Shown: positions 1 through 7,894 of the stretch, one piece after another
Position numbering within the stretch: the stretch's first letter is position 1
Layout of the letters: every line of letters starts with the position of its first letter
From: Pedobacter sp. AK013
Lineage (GTDB): Bacteria; Bacteroidota; Bacteroidia; Sphingobacteriales; Sphingobacteriaceae
DNA length: 64,000 nt
Direction: 5' to 3'
Assembly: GCF_014205835.1 (NCBI RefSeq)
Contig: NZ_JACHCQ010000013.1
Coordinates: 62,001 to 126,000 of the forward strand
Notes under the pieces: generated by a model
The model's input: only the letters and a program-made list of their open reading frames with translations
Database searches by the model: none
What the model was told of the DNA's origin: nothing
Made by a program: the position numbers and the translations under genes

Positions 1-296
1 GTAGCTACCAAGGTTAAAACCGCAGAAATGAGTATGGTAGAAAGAAAAACCAAAACCATAATGGTTAATAATCTTCCTAACTTTTTGGTTCTGTCTATAT
101 TCGCAATTGCTGATGAAACCGCAAAAAATACCAATGGAATAACTGCAGTAAACAACAGGTTTAAAAATATATCTCCTAACGGCTTTATACTTTCAACGTT
201 TTTCCCAAAAATTAAGCCTACAATACTTCCAACAGTTATTCCTGCCAAAAGCCATAATAAGCCCGAGTAATTTTTAAGAATGTTGTTTTTTTTCAT
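1..296 (-). CDS. Dicarboxylate/amino acid:cation symporter, N-terminal part (truncated by window edge)
   Basis: Reading the minus strand from the ATG at 296 gives about 98 residues with no stop before the window edge. The protein starts with a short lysine/asparagine-rich head, then a hydrophobic segment (about residues 13-30), a short polar loop, and a second hydrophobic stretch containing LFTAVIPLVFFAVSSAIA. That stretch matches the early helices of the DAACS (SDF; GltP/DctA) family of inner-membrane Na+/H+-coupled carriers of glutamate, aspartate or C4-dicarboxylates. A third hydrophobic segment runs into the edge. The substrate cannot be told, because the binding-site hairpins lie in the missing C-terminal half. 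Family assignment is fairly safe; specificity is unknown. Confidence 0.8.
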   Translation of the reverse strand, partial: MKKNNILKNYSGLLWLLAGITVGSIVGLIFGKNVESIKPLGDIFLNLLFTAVIPLVFFAVSSAIANIDRTKKLGRLLTIMVLVFLSTILISAVLTLVA

Positions 297-308
297 AAAT
301 ATTTAAAT

Positions 309-341
309 AAACCTTACAGGTTTTAAAAACCTGTAAGGTTT
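309..341 (-). terminator. Palindrome downstream of nadA, probable terminator
   Basis: Perfect 12-bp arms, AAACCTTACAGG (309-320) and CCTGTAAGGTTT (330-341), flank a 9-nt AT-rich loop. The hairpin starts 9 bp past the nadA stop and is followed on the minus strand by a T-rich stretch. The same core (ACAGGTTT...AAACCTGT) recurs at 54799-54823, so it may also be a copy of an intergenic repeat. Confidence 0.6.
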
Positions 342-349
342 GATCTATT

Positions 350-1348
350 TTATAACCCCAGCTCCGCTGAAATATCCAGCATTCTTTGAATCGGTTTACG
401 GGCAAGCTCAATAATATGCTCAGGTACAGTTACTTCTGGCAAACCATTTTTAATACATAAATATAGTTTTTCTAAAGTATTTCTTTTCATGTATGGGCAA
501 TCGTTACAAGCACAGCTGTTATTCGGCGGTGCCGGAATAAATGTTTTTGTTGGATTTGCCTTCTCCATCTGGTGGATAATGCCACTTTCGGTTGCTACAA
601 TAAATTCCGTTGCCGGGTTGGTAATGGTATATTTTAAAAGTCCGGTTGTTGAACCGATATAATCGGCCATTTTCAAAACCACTTCTTCACATTCCGGGTG
701 TGCAATAAACTTAGCATTCGGATGGCGTTCTTTTAGCTTTGTAATTTTCTCCTGCGAAAAAATTTCATGTACCATACAGGCACCATTCCACAATACCAAA
801 TCGCGTCCGGTTTTCTTTGCTACATAAGCACCTAGATTTCGATCGGGACCGAATATTATTTTTTGGTCTTTAGGTAAACTCTCTACAATTTGAACCGCAT
901 TCGTACTTGTACAAACAATATCACTTAAAGCTTTTAATTCGGCCGTACAGTTTACATAAGTGATAACCAGGTGATCTGGATATTTTTCTTTAAACTTTCT
1001 AAACAGATGGGGCGGACAACTATCTGCTAATGAGCATCCTGCTTTTACATCCGGTAATAAAACAGTTTTATCAGGCGATAAAATCTTTGCTGTTTCGGCC
1101 ATAAAATGCACGCCGGCAAACACAATTACATCAGCATCTGTTTTTGCCGCTTCTTGCGATAATCCTAAACTATCGCCAATATAATCTGCAATATCTTGAA
1201 TGTCAGGCTCTTGGTAGTAATGTGCAAGAATAATGGCATTCTTTTCCTTTTTTAATTTCTCAATCTCGGCAAAAAGATCAAGCGTAGGATCAATTTCTTC
1301 TTCTGCGAAACCTTTTTTATTGATTTCTTCTAAGACATCTATGTTCAT
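350..1348 (-). CDS. nadA: Quinolinate synthase NadA
   Basis: This is the 4Fe-4S enzyme that condenses iminoaspartate with dihydroxyacetone phosphate to quinolinate, the second step of de novo NAD synthesis. At 332 residues it has the usual length. The family signatures are visible in order: [19 protein letters not shown] (42-60), [15 protein letters not shown] with cluster cysteine C105, [10 protein letters not shown] with C191, and the C-terminal [10 protein letters not shown], where C284 is the likely third ligand. The triplicated NadA fold is complete. The gene is divergent from nadB, which makes its substrate, across a 450-bp spacer holding a candidate minus-strand promoter. The gene is ordinary and the assignment is firm. 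Confidence 0.97.
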   Translation of the reverse strand: MNIDVLEEINKKGFAEEEIDPTLDLFAEIEKLKKEKNAIILAHYYQEPDIQDIADYIGDSLGLSQEAAKTDADVIVFAGVHFMAETAKILSPDKTVLLPDVKAGCSLADSCPPHLFRKFKEKYPDHLVITYVNCTAELKALSDIVCTSTNAVQIVESLPKDQKIIFGPDRNLGAYVAKKTGRDLVLWNGACMVHEIFSQEKITKLKERHPNAKFIAHPECEEVVLKMADYIGSTTGLLKYTITNPATEFIVATESGIIHQMEKANPTKTFIPAPPNNSCACNDCPYMKRNTLEKLYLCIKNGLPEVTVPEHIIELARKPIQRMLDISAELGL

Positions 1349-1383
1349 TTTAAAATTTTCCTTTTTTGAATTTTGACGTTGGT

Positions 1384-1391
1384 CAAAGATA
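1384..1391 (-). promoter_or_regulatory. Candidate nadA -7 element
   Basis: The minus strand reads TATCTTTG here, an exact match to the Bacteroidota primary-sigma -7 consensus TAnnTTTG, 36 bp upstream of the nadA start. No TTG/TTTG -33 element is present at 19-21 bp, so the site rests on one half of the consensus only. Confidence 0.4.
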
Positions 1392-1743
1392 AAGCTTTCA
1401 ACGTCTCAATAATTAATAAGTATTTTTAAATAAATAAATCTTGTTTGTTTATTAGTGTGTTAGTATTGTTGGCAAGTTTCGAAAAAAAGTTCTTTTATAT
1501 AAGTTGTTAATCGTTTACTAACATTTAGATTACATTTCTCTAATATCATGAGTTTGATTTTCAGCACTATCGAAAAGTCGCTCAATTTTTATCAATACTC
1601 GAATGTTAATTGTTTATAAGTGGGTAAAAAGTTAATTACTTGTACAAAGGTGCTCAAAAATTACTTAAAAGATTGTGGCAAATTGTCTTTTTAGAGTAGC
1701 TTTAAACATTCAAATTTATTTGTTAGGATAATTTAGACACAGA

Positions 1744-1770
1744 GTTAACATTTATCAACTAGTTGTTAAC
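1744..1770. promoter_or_regulatory. Nested palindrome upstream of nadB, candidate operator
   Basis: The outer arms GTTAACA (1744-1750) and TGTTAAC (1764-1770) enclose a second perfect palindrome, CAACTAGTTG (1756-1765). The element ends 28 bp before the ATG at 1799. Size, symmetry and position fit a dimeric repressor site for NAD biosynthesis, but I cannot name the regulator from sequence. Confidence 0.4.
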
Positions 1771-1798
1771 ATCGTGGATAAAGTAAATGTTTTTATTA

Positions 1799-3385
1799 AT
1801 GAGGAAAGTAGATTTTCTGGTAATTGGTTCAGGTATAGCGGGTTTGAGTTTTGCGCTTAAAGCAGCAAAGTTTGGTAAGGTTTTAATTGTTACCAAGTCG
1901 AACGAAGACGAATCGAATACAAAATACGCTCAGGGCGGTGTTGCAGTCGTGGTAGATAAAGGTGATTCTTTTGAGAAACATATTGAAGATACTTTGATTG
2001 CCGGTGATGGATTATGTGATGAAAAAATTGTGGAAATCGTTGTAAAAGAGGGGCCTCAGCGTATTCAGGAGATCATTGACTATGGTATAAACTTCGATAA
2101 GGATAACTCAGGTTTTTATGATTTAGCGAAGGAAGGCGGGCACTCTGAACACCGTGTTTTACACTATAAAGATATCACCGGATATGAGATTGAACGGGTG
2201 TTGCTGAATGAAATTCATGAGAATAACAACATAGAGATATTAACACATTACTTCGCGCTCGAGTTAATTACACAGCATCACCTGGGTGAGTTTGTGGATA
2301 AACGTACCGAAGATATTAACTGTTATGGTATATATGCCTTTAACACAGAGCTTAACGATGTGGAAAAGATTGTGGCAAATGTGACTGTAATGGCTTCGGG
2401 TGGTGCCGGACATGTGTATTCGGCCACAACAAATCCGGTTATTGCAACAGGCGATGGTATGGCAATGGTTTACCGAGCAAAAGGAAAAGTGAGGAATATG
2501 GAGTTCATTCAGTTCCATCCAACAGCTTTGTACCATCCCGGAGAGTATCCATCGTTCCTGATATCGGAAGCTGTTAGGGGCTTTGGTGGTGTTTTAAGAC
2601 GTAAGAATGGCGAGGAGTTTATGCATGAATATGATGAACGTAAATCGTTGGCACCACGCGATATTGTTGCCCGTGCAGTAGATAATGAAATGAAGAAATC
2701 AGGCGATGAATTTGTTTACCTGGATATTACGATGCGTAAGAAGGCTGATATTTTGAAACACTTTCCTAATATATATGCCAAGTGTTTATCAATAGGAATA
2801 GATATGACGAAAGATTATATTCCGGTTACGCCTGCCTCTCATTATATGTGTGGTGGCATTCTGGTTGATGAATATGGTCGCTCTTCGATTAAAAATTTAT
2901 ATGCCTGTGGTGAGTGTTCTTCAACAGGTTTGCATGGTGCTAATCGTTTGGCTTCCAATTCTTTATTAGAAGCTACGGTTTTCGCTCACCGCATTTATCA
3001 GGATGCTATCGAGAACTTTAAAAATAATATTATTCCAGATCATATTCCTGAATGGGATTCGAAAGGGGTTACCCAAAGCAATGAAGATGTATTGGTTACG
3101 CATAACCTTAGGGAATTGCAAAAAATTATGGGCGATTATGTAGGTATTGTCCGGTCTGATTTCCGTTTGGAAAGAGCACATCGTCGTTTATTTTTAATCT
3201 ACCAGGAAACGGAGGAATTTTATAAAAAGAATAAAGTTTCAGTTAAACTTTGCGAATTGCGTAATGTAATTCAAACGGCTTATCTGGTGATCAAATCTGC
3301 GATGCAACGGAAGGAGAGCAGGGGGTTACATTACACTACCGATTATCCTGAACATGCAAAAGAACTGGTAGATACTGTTTTTTAG
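1799..3385 (+). CDS. nadB: L-aspartate oxidase NadB
   Basis: This flavoprotein oxidises L-aspartate to iminoaspartate, the substrate handed to NadA. The N-terminus DFLVIGSGIAGLSFA is an FAD-binding Rossmann motif, and KYAQGGVAVV follows as in the fumarate reductase/succinate dehydrogenase flavoprotein family. The active-site block HYMCGGILVDEYGR and the FAD block GLHGANRLASNSLLEA sit around residues 350-390. A helical C-terminal domain with RRLFLIYQET completes it. The ATG at 1799 (MRKVDF) is preferred because homologues start just before the Rossmann strand; an ATG at 1787 would add four residues. Length of about 528 residues is normal. It is transcribed away from nadA. Confidence 0.95.
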   Translation: MRKVDFLVIGSGIAGLSFALKAAKFGKVLIVTKSNEDESNTKYAQGGVAVVVDKGDSFEKHIEDTLIAGDGLCDEKIVEIVVKEGPQRIQEIIDYGINFDKDNSGFYDLAKEGGHSEHRVLHYKDITGYEIERVLLNEIHENNNIEILTHYFALELITQHHLGEFVDKRTEDINCYGIYAFNTELNDVEKIVANVTVMASGGAGHVYSATTNPVIATGDGMAMVYRAKGKVRNMEFIQFHPTALYHPGEYPSFLISEAVRGFGGVLRRKNGEEFMHEYDERKSLAPRDIVARAVDNEMKKSGDEFVYLDITMRKKADILKHFPNIYAKCLSIGIDMTKDYIPVTPASHYMCGGILVDEYGRSSIKNLYACGECSSTGLHGANRLASNSLLEATVFAHRIYQDAIENFKNNIIPDHIPEWDSKGVTQSNEDVLVTHNLRELQKIMGDYVGIVRSDFRLERAHRRLFLIYQETEEFYKKNKVSVKLCELRNVIQTAYLVIKSAMQRKESRGLHYTTDYPEHAKELVDTVF

Positions 3386-3390
3386 CTATT

Positions 3391-3446
3391 GTCAGTCTGA
3401 GCCTGTCGAAGACCTTAATATAGTGCTTCGATAAGCTCAGCATGAC
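3391..3446. repeat. REP-like inverted repeat (GTCA...CTGAGCCTGTCGAAGAC family)
   Basis: An imperfect hairpin lies between nadB and the downstream gene. The left arm reads GTCAGTCTGAGCCTGTCGAA, and the right arm (to 3446) is its near reverse complement around GCTTCGATAAGCTCAGCAT. The same CTGAGC/GTCGAAG core recurs at 11028-11148. It lies 3 bp past the nadB stop and could also act as a weak transcript end. Confidence 0.7.
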
Positions 3447-3494
3447 ATCATAAAACTTACTTTTACATTATCCATAAACTATATTACATCTGAC

Positions 3495-4007
3495 ATGCCT
3501 TTAATACTACCAGTAAAAGATAAATATCCTGAGATTGGAAAAGATAATTTTATTGCAGAGAACGCCACAATAGTGGGAGATGTAATAATAGGTGATAAAT
3601 GTTCCGTATGGTTTAATGCTGTAATCAGAGGCGATGTAAATGCCATTACAATCGGAGATGAATCAAACATACAAGATGGTGCGGTAATTCACGCAACTTA
3701 CTTAAAAGCCTCCACACACATTGGTAATAGGGTATCTGTTGGGCATAATGCCATTGTACATGGCTGTACCGTTCAGGATAATGTTTTAATCGGTATGGGT
3801 GCCATTGTAATGGATCATGCGGTTATAGAAGAGTATTGTATTATTGCAGCTGGATCTGTAGTATTAGAGAATACCATTTGCGAAACGGGTTATTTATATG
3901 CCGGCACGCCTGCAAAAAAAATAAAGCCCATTACTGAAGAGCAAAGGGCTTTATTGAATAAACTGCCTGATAATTATATCATGTATTCGGGTTGGTTTAA
4001 CCAATAG
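3495..4007 (+). CDS. Gamma carbonic anhydrase-like hexapeptide-repeat protein
   Basis: At 170 residues it is a left-handed parallel beta-helix protein of the gamma-CA/YrdA/PaaY group. Hexapeptide-type repeats run from about residue 20 to 140 (for example ENATIVGDVIIGDKCSVWFN and NVLIGMGAIVMDHAVI). The three zinc-ligand histidines of the family are present as H66 (VIHATY), H84 and H89 (VGHNAIVHGC). Members are cytoplasmic trimers, and only some have measurable CO2 hydratase activity, so catalysis should not be assumed. The gene stands alone between two REP-like repeats, and nothing nearby hints at a pathway. Family call is firm; function uncertain. Confidence 0.88.
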   Translation: MPLILPVKDKYPEIGKDNFIAENATIVGDVIIGDKCSVWFNAVIRGDVNAITIGDESNIQDGAVIHATYLKASTHIGNRVSVGHNAIVHGCTVQDNVLIGMGAIVMDHAVIEEYCIIAAGSVVLENTICETGYLYAGTPAKKIKPITEEQRALLNKLPDNYIMYSGWFNQ

Positions 4008-4011
4008 TTTC

Positions 4012-4113
4012 CGTCATGCTGAACTTGTTTTACAAGTAGAAGTAGCTATTAGGCCTTTAACAATATAAAAACTGCTAATAAAATAAATTTACTGCGTTCC
4101 AGTCGAGATGACA
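4012..4113. repeat. Degenerate REP-like element
   Basis: The left end CGTCATGCTGAACTTG (from 4012) and the right end CCAGTCGAGATGACAG (to 4113) are the outer parts of the same CGTCATxCTGAxC...GTCGAxATGACG family seen elsewhere in the window. They are separated by unrelated AT-rich sequence. It sits between two convergent genes. A T-run at 4114-4120 follows the right end. Confidence 0.5.
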
Positions 4114-4119
4114 GTTTTT

Positions 4120-5763
4120 TTACTTAGTTGGAGGTGGAGGTATCACCAGTGGATCTTCGCGTTCCCAATTCGGTTTTAAATCCATTAAAGCTTTTAAATA
4201 CCATACTTTTTCAGGTTGATATCCTGCTTTAACATTTCCTGTATCCCAGATTCCGTTTTTATTATCATCGTAAATTACCCTGAGCATATATTTTCCGGCT
4301 GGATATTTAGAAAAAGTAACTTTCGAATTTTTGCTAACCGGAAAAGATTTTATGATATCTTTTTTTTCATTTAAAAACTGCACAACATATCTTTTAGTGG
4401 TATCTGGAAGAGTTACATTTAATACCAGGGTGGTATAAGCATCCGCACTTTCGAGTGAAAAACGTTTGGTTACATCTTTATTCTTAGCATTGAATATAGC
4501 AGTAAATGCACCGGCAGCTAATTTTAAATCATAAGTTCTTTTATTTTTCCAGGGGTATTTAATGTAATATTTAAGAAAATCTACACTGTCTTTTACCACC
4601 TCAAAAGTTGTTCGTTTCACAGAATCTTCTAAAAGGGTGATTTTAGATGGATCTGCCGCAGTCATCGGAAAAGGAAAGGTCAGTGTTAACTGCTGGAAAG
4701 GATTTAATTTACCGCCCGATAAATTATCAGAAATCGTTACATCACGTGTGTAAGTGTCTTTTTTGCCCCTGGTAAAATTTAAAGTCTGTAAAACCTTACC
4801 CTGGTCTTGTATGGCAACTTTAACCGAATCGAAACTTAAATCCTTTAACCAGATTTTGGCAGTATCATTGTTTTTAGAGAAATGGACAAACTTACCTACA
4901 TCTACAGCTGGTGGGTCTGTAATGGTTATTTTAGGGCTTTTAAGCTGCTGATTTAAACTTATTGATATACTTCCGTCGTTATTTAATTTTCGGTCTAATA
5001 CGCGGAATTCTGGAGCTAATTCTTTAAATATCTGCAGATCTACGTTCTCTATATTTTTATCTATTACAATAGGTTCTTTTACAAATCCAACTTCATCCGA
5101 AATCTGCTGGTATATTTTATCTCCTCCTCCGCTACTTTCTTTAACCGCATATACTTTATAAGTACCTTTTCTTAGGTTATTTAATTTGTACGTTCCGGCA
5201 CTGTCTGTAGTGGTATAAATTGATGGGCGTTTTTTTCCAAAAATGGAATCTCTTTCTAAAGGCAGAATAAATACAGTAACTTCCTTCTCAGGTTCGTCTG
5301 TTAGTGAATTGATGACCTTACCACTTAACGATAACGAATCTATTTCCGGGCCGGTAGAAAAAACATAAGATAAATTTTTAACTACGTTTCCCTCATTAAC
5401 ATCGGCCACAGATTTTCCGAAGTTTAAGGTATAGGTCGTATTTTTTTCTAAAGAATCCTTAAGATTAATTTCTAATCTTTTTTGCCTCTTTTTTAACTCA
5501 GGAATTTTTTCCTGATCCGGTGAAATAGAAAATTCTTTAAACTCATCTTTAAGATTAAAATATTCATCAAACTCGATCACAATTTTTTTAGCATTAAAAT
5601 TCCTCGTTTGATTTTTTGGAGTCATGCTTAAAACTTTTGGTGGTTTGGTATCTTTTGGTCCACCTTGGGGTGTTTGTATACTTGCACAACCAAAAAATAG
5701 GAGCAAGGTTGTTACAACCGCTAAATTTTTAAGGTTAAAATACTGAGCTTTTAAATTTGGCAT
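4120..5763 (-). CDS. Ig-like domain-containing lipoprotein
   Basis: A 547-residue secreted lipoprotein. The hydrophobic N-terminal segment ends in the lipobox LFFGC (lipidated Cys26), followed by the ASIQTPQGGPKDTKPP stretch that begins this Bacteroidota family. Residues of about 40-130 form an SbsA/Big_5-type Ig-like domain (FNAKKIVIEFDEYF ... TTYTLNFGKSVAD). A carboxypeptidase-regulatory-like module (LSGKVINSLTDEP ... GTYKLNNLRKGTYKVYA) follows at about 145-225, and beta-rich sequence reaches a proline-rich end. These features point to a structural or adhesion-like envelope protein; no catalytic motif is visible. It lies downstream of mnmG on the same strand after a 121-bp gap. Confidence 0.8.
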   Translation of the reverse strand: MPNLKAQYFNLKNLAVVTTLLLFFGCASIQTPQGGPKDTKPPKVLSMTPKNQTRNFNAKKIVIEFDEYFNLKDEFKEFSISPDQEKIPELKKRQKRLEINLKDSLEKNTTYTLNFGKSVADVNEGNVVKNLSYVFSTGPEIDSLSLSGKVINSLTDEPEKEVTVFILPLERDSIFGKKRPSIYTTTDSAGTYKLNNLRKGTYKVYAVKESSGGGDKIYQQISDEVGFVKEPIVIDKNIENVDLQIFKELAPEFRVLDRKLNNDGSISISLNQQLKSPKITITDPPAVDVGKFVHFSKNNDTAKIWLKDLSFDSVKVAIQDQGKVLQTLNFTRGKKDTYTRDVTISDNLSGGKLNPFQQLTLTFPFPMTAADPSKITLLEDSVKRTTFEVVKDSVDFLKYYIKYPWKNKRTYDLKLAAGAFTAIFNAKNKDVTKRFSLESADAYTTLVLNVTLPDTTKRYVVQFLNEKKDIIKSFPVSKNSKVTFSKYPAGKYMLRVIYDDNKNGIWDTGNVKAGYQPEKVWYLKALMDLKPNWEREDPLVIPPPPTK

Positions 5764-5884
5764 ATTTTAAACGTTCTGACGAATTTTTATACTTTTTGGA
5801 ACTGTAACATTAAAAAATCTTTTTTTTAGCTTATATCGCTTTATTTTAAGTCTGTTTTAAAATACGTAAAGTTCTGATAATCAG

Positions 5885-7747
5885 TTACTTATTGATGTAA
5901 ACCATTAAAACTGATATATCTGAAGGTGAAACACCCGAAATCCGTGAAGCCTGACCTAAAGTACGTGGTTTGATCTTAAATAATTTTTCTCTGGCTTCTT
6001 TTGAAATGGAAACAATTTTATTGTAATCGAAATCCGGTTTAATTTCTTTGTCTTCCATCTTCAGCATTTTAGCTACAATCTCATTTTCCTTTTCAAAATA
6101 ACTTTCATATTTAATTTTGATTTCGGCTTGCTCAATCGTCTCGTTGTCTAAATCTTTTGTGGCTTCCGCAAGCGCTTTGCTTACTTTGATCAGATCGGGT
6201 AAACCAACATGAGGTCGGCCAACCAAACTGTGTATTTTTACATTTTGATTTAAAATGCTTGACCCTAAACTTTCAAGCATAGGATTTGCATCGCTCATTT
6301 CAATACCCTGGTTTCTGGTAAACTTAACCAAGGCATCTGCATTTGCAATTTTCTGATTTACCTTTTCTAAACGTTCATCAGAAATTAAACCCAGTTCATG
6401 GCCGATGGGAGATAGGCGGATATCAGCATTGTCTTGTCTCAATAACAAACGGTGTTCCGCTCTCGATGTAAACATACGATAAGGCTCTTCCGTTCCTTTG
6501 GTTACCAGGTCATCAATTAAAACACCAATGTAACTGTCTGATCTTTTCATGATCAGTTCATGTTTGTCAGTGATTTTTTGGTGTGCATTTATACCCGCCA
6601 TGAAACCTTGGCAAGCGGCTTCTTCATAACCAGTAGTTCCATTAATTTGTCCTGCTAAAAATAAATTACTGATCAATTTAGTTTCTAATGTTAAAGACAA
6701 TTGGGTAGGTGGGAAGAAATCGTACTCGATCGCATAACCTGGTCTGAACATTTTTGCCTGCTCAAAACCTGGTATTAATCTTAATGCTTTAAATTGTACA
6801 TCTTCCGGAAGAGAAGTCGAAAATCCATTTACGTAAATTTCGCATGTATTCCATCCTTCAGGTTCAACAAAAATCTGATGTCTGTCACGCTCCGCAAAAC
6901 GGTTAATTTTATCTTCAATAGATGGACAGTATCTCGGGCCTAAACCTTTAATTCTTCCAGTAAACATTGGCGACTTTTCAAACCCTTCTTTTAAAGTTTC
7001 ATGAACATCTCCATTGGTATAGGTGATCCAGCAACAACGCTGATCGGTTGAAACTTCGGTATCGGTATAGGAGAATTTACCTGGGTTTTCGTCTCCCCAT
7101 TGTTCTTCCATTTTGGTATAATCCAAACTTCTTCCATCTACACGTGGGGGAGTACCGGTTTTCATTCGGCCTGCTTCCATGCCTAGCTCTACCAGTTGTT
7201 CGGTAATTCCTGTTGATGCTCTTTCTGCTGTTCTGCCTCCTCCAAATTTCTTTTCTCCTATGTGCATTACACCATTTAAAAAGGTTCCGTTGGTAAGCAC
7301 TACTGCAGTGCTTTCTATCTCGATACCTAAAGATGTTTTAACCCCATACACCGTATTATCTTTTACCAATAGGCCTACAACACTGTCTTGCCAGATATCA
7401 AGGTTTGGTGTTCTTTCCAATGCTAAACGCCATTCTTCTGCAAAGCGCATCCTATCAATTTGTGCCCTTGGGCTCCACATTGCAGGGCCTTTTGATTTGT
7501 TTAGCATTCTAAATTGAATAGTCGATTTATCAGATATTATGCCTGAATAACCGCCCATAGCATCAACCTCCCGAACGATCTGTCCTTTAGCTACGCCACC
7601 CATAGCGGGGTTACAACTCATTTGGGCAATGGTGCCCATATTCATTGTGATTAATAAAACAGATGATCCTAAATTGGCAGCAGCGGCTGCAGCTTCGCAG
7701 CCTGCGTGTCCGGCACCAACAACAATCAAATCGTATTTTGAAAACAT
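5885..7747 (-). CDS. mnmG: tRNA uridine-5-carboxymethylaminomethyl(34) synthesis enzyme MnmG
   Basis: MnmG (GidA) works with the GTPase MnmE to modify the wobble uridine of certain tRNAs, using FAD and methylene-tetrahydrofolate. The N-terminal FAD motif [19 protein letters not shown] is at residues 10-28, followed by the family block [44 protein letters not shown] and [17 protein letters not shown] are further signatures. The C-terminal helical domain that contacts MnmE and tRNA is intact ([17 protein letters not shown]). Length of 620 residues is typical. Two parS sites lie in the 147 bp upstream, an arrangement known in several phyla where gidA lies near the origin. Confidence 0.97.
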   Translation of the reverse strand: MFSKYDLIVVGAGHAGCEAAAAAANLGSSVLLITMNMGTIAQMSCNPAMGGVAKGQIVREVDAMGGYSGIISDKSTIQFRMLNKSKGPAMWSPRAQIDRMRFAEEWRLALERTPNLDIWQDSVVGLLVKDNTVYGVKTSLGIEIESTAVVLTNGTFLNGVMHIGEKKFGGGRTAERASTGITEQLVELGMEAGRMKTGTPPRVDGRSLDYTKMEEQWGDENPGKFSYTDTEVSTDQRCCWITYTNGDVHETLKEGFEKSPMFTGRIKGLGPRYCPSIEDKINRFAERDRHQIFVEPEGWNTCEIYVNGFSTSLPEDVQFKALRLIPGFEQAKMFRPGYAIEYDFFPPTQLSLTLETKLISNLFLAGQINGTTGYEEAACQGFMAGINAHQKITDKHELIMKRSDSYIGVLIDDLVTKGTEEPYRMFTSRAEHRLLLRQDNADIRLSPIGHELGLISDERLEKVNQKIANADALVKFTRNQGIEMSDANPMLESLGSSILNQNVKIHSLVGRPHVGLPDLIKVSKALAEATKDLDNETIEQAEIKIKYESYFEKENEIVAKMLKMEDKEIKPDFDYNKIVSISKEAREKLFKIKPRTLGQASRISGVSPSDISVLMVYINK

Positions 7748-7768
7748 TTTATTTTGTATTTCTTTAAT

Positions 7769-7784
7769 TGTTCCACGTGAAACA
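7769..7784. promoter_or_regulatory. parS site 1 (ParB/Spo0J-binding)
   Basis: The 16-bp sequence TGTTCCACGTGAAACA matches the widely conserved chromosomal parS consensus TGTTNCACGTGAAACA at every defined position. It is 21 bp upstream of the mnmG start, and an identical copy lies 78 bp further away. parS is where ParB loads to organise and segregate the origin region. Confidence 0.88.
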
Positions 7785-7812
7785 ATTCGTTTTTATTTAA
7801 CTTTCTATTGAG

Positions 7813-7834
7813 ATGCTGGAATAAATTCAGCATG
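7813..7834. repeat. ATGCTGgAATAAATTCAGCAT palindrome
   Basis: A short inverted repeat (TGCTG arm, CAGCA arm, AATAAATT centre) lies between the two parS sites. A near-identical copy is at 55051-55072 in another intergenic gap, so it is a dispersed repeat and not obviously part of the partition site. Confidence 0.6.
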
Positions 7835-7846
7835 GTGATATTATGA

Positions 7847-7862
7847 TGTTCCACGTGAAACA
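7847..7862. promoter_or_regulatory. parS site 2 (ParB/Spo0J-binding)
   Basis: A second exact copy of TGTTCCACGTGAAACA, in the same orientation as site 1 and 78 bp from it start to start. It lies between the stop of the ABC-F gene and the start of mnmG. Two identical matches in one intergenic gap make chance very unlikely. Confidence 0.88.
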
Positions 7863-7894
7863 TAACGTAGAAAACATCTTTGAATTGCAATCGT

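Larger units (their letters stand above)
1349..1798. other. Divergent nadA/nadB regulatory gap
   Basis: This is a 450-bp AT-rich spacer between divergent genes with no credible ORF or RNA gene. It holds a TATCTTTG element for nadA at its left end and a nested palindrome next to nadB at its right end (both listed separately). A weaker nadB promoter candidate is a TTG followed 21 bp later by TAGCTTTA (ending near 1704), one mismatch from the TAnnTTTG consensus. The rest shows no further structure. Confidence 0.6.

Noticed and set aside
28..270. 80-codon plus-strand ORF
   Set aside because: It lies antisense to the dicarboxylate symporter start, whose minus-strand translation matches a known family.
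1773..1781. DnaA-box-like CGTGGATAA in the nadA/nadB gap, considered as part of an oriC
   Set aside because: A single near match in AT-rich DNA, no cluster of boxes and no AT-rich 13-mers; the nearby parS pair alone does not make an origin.
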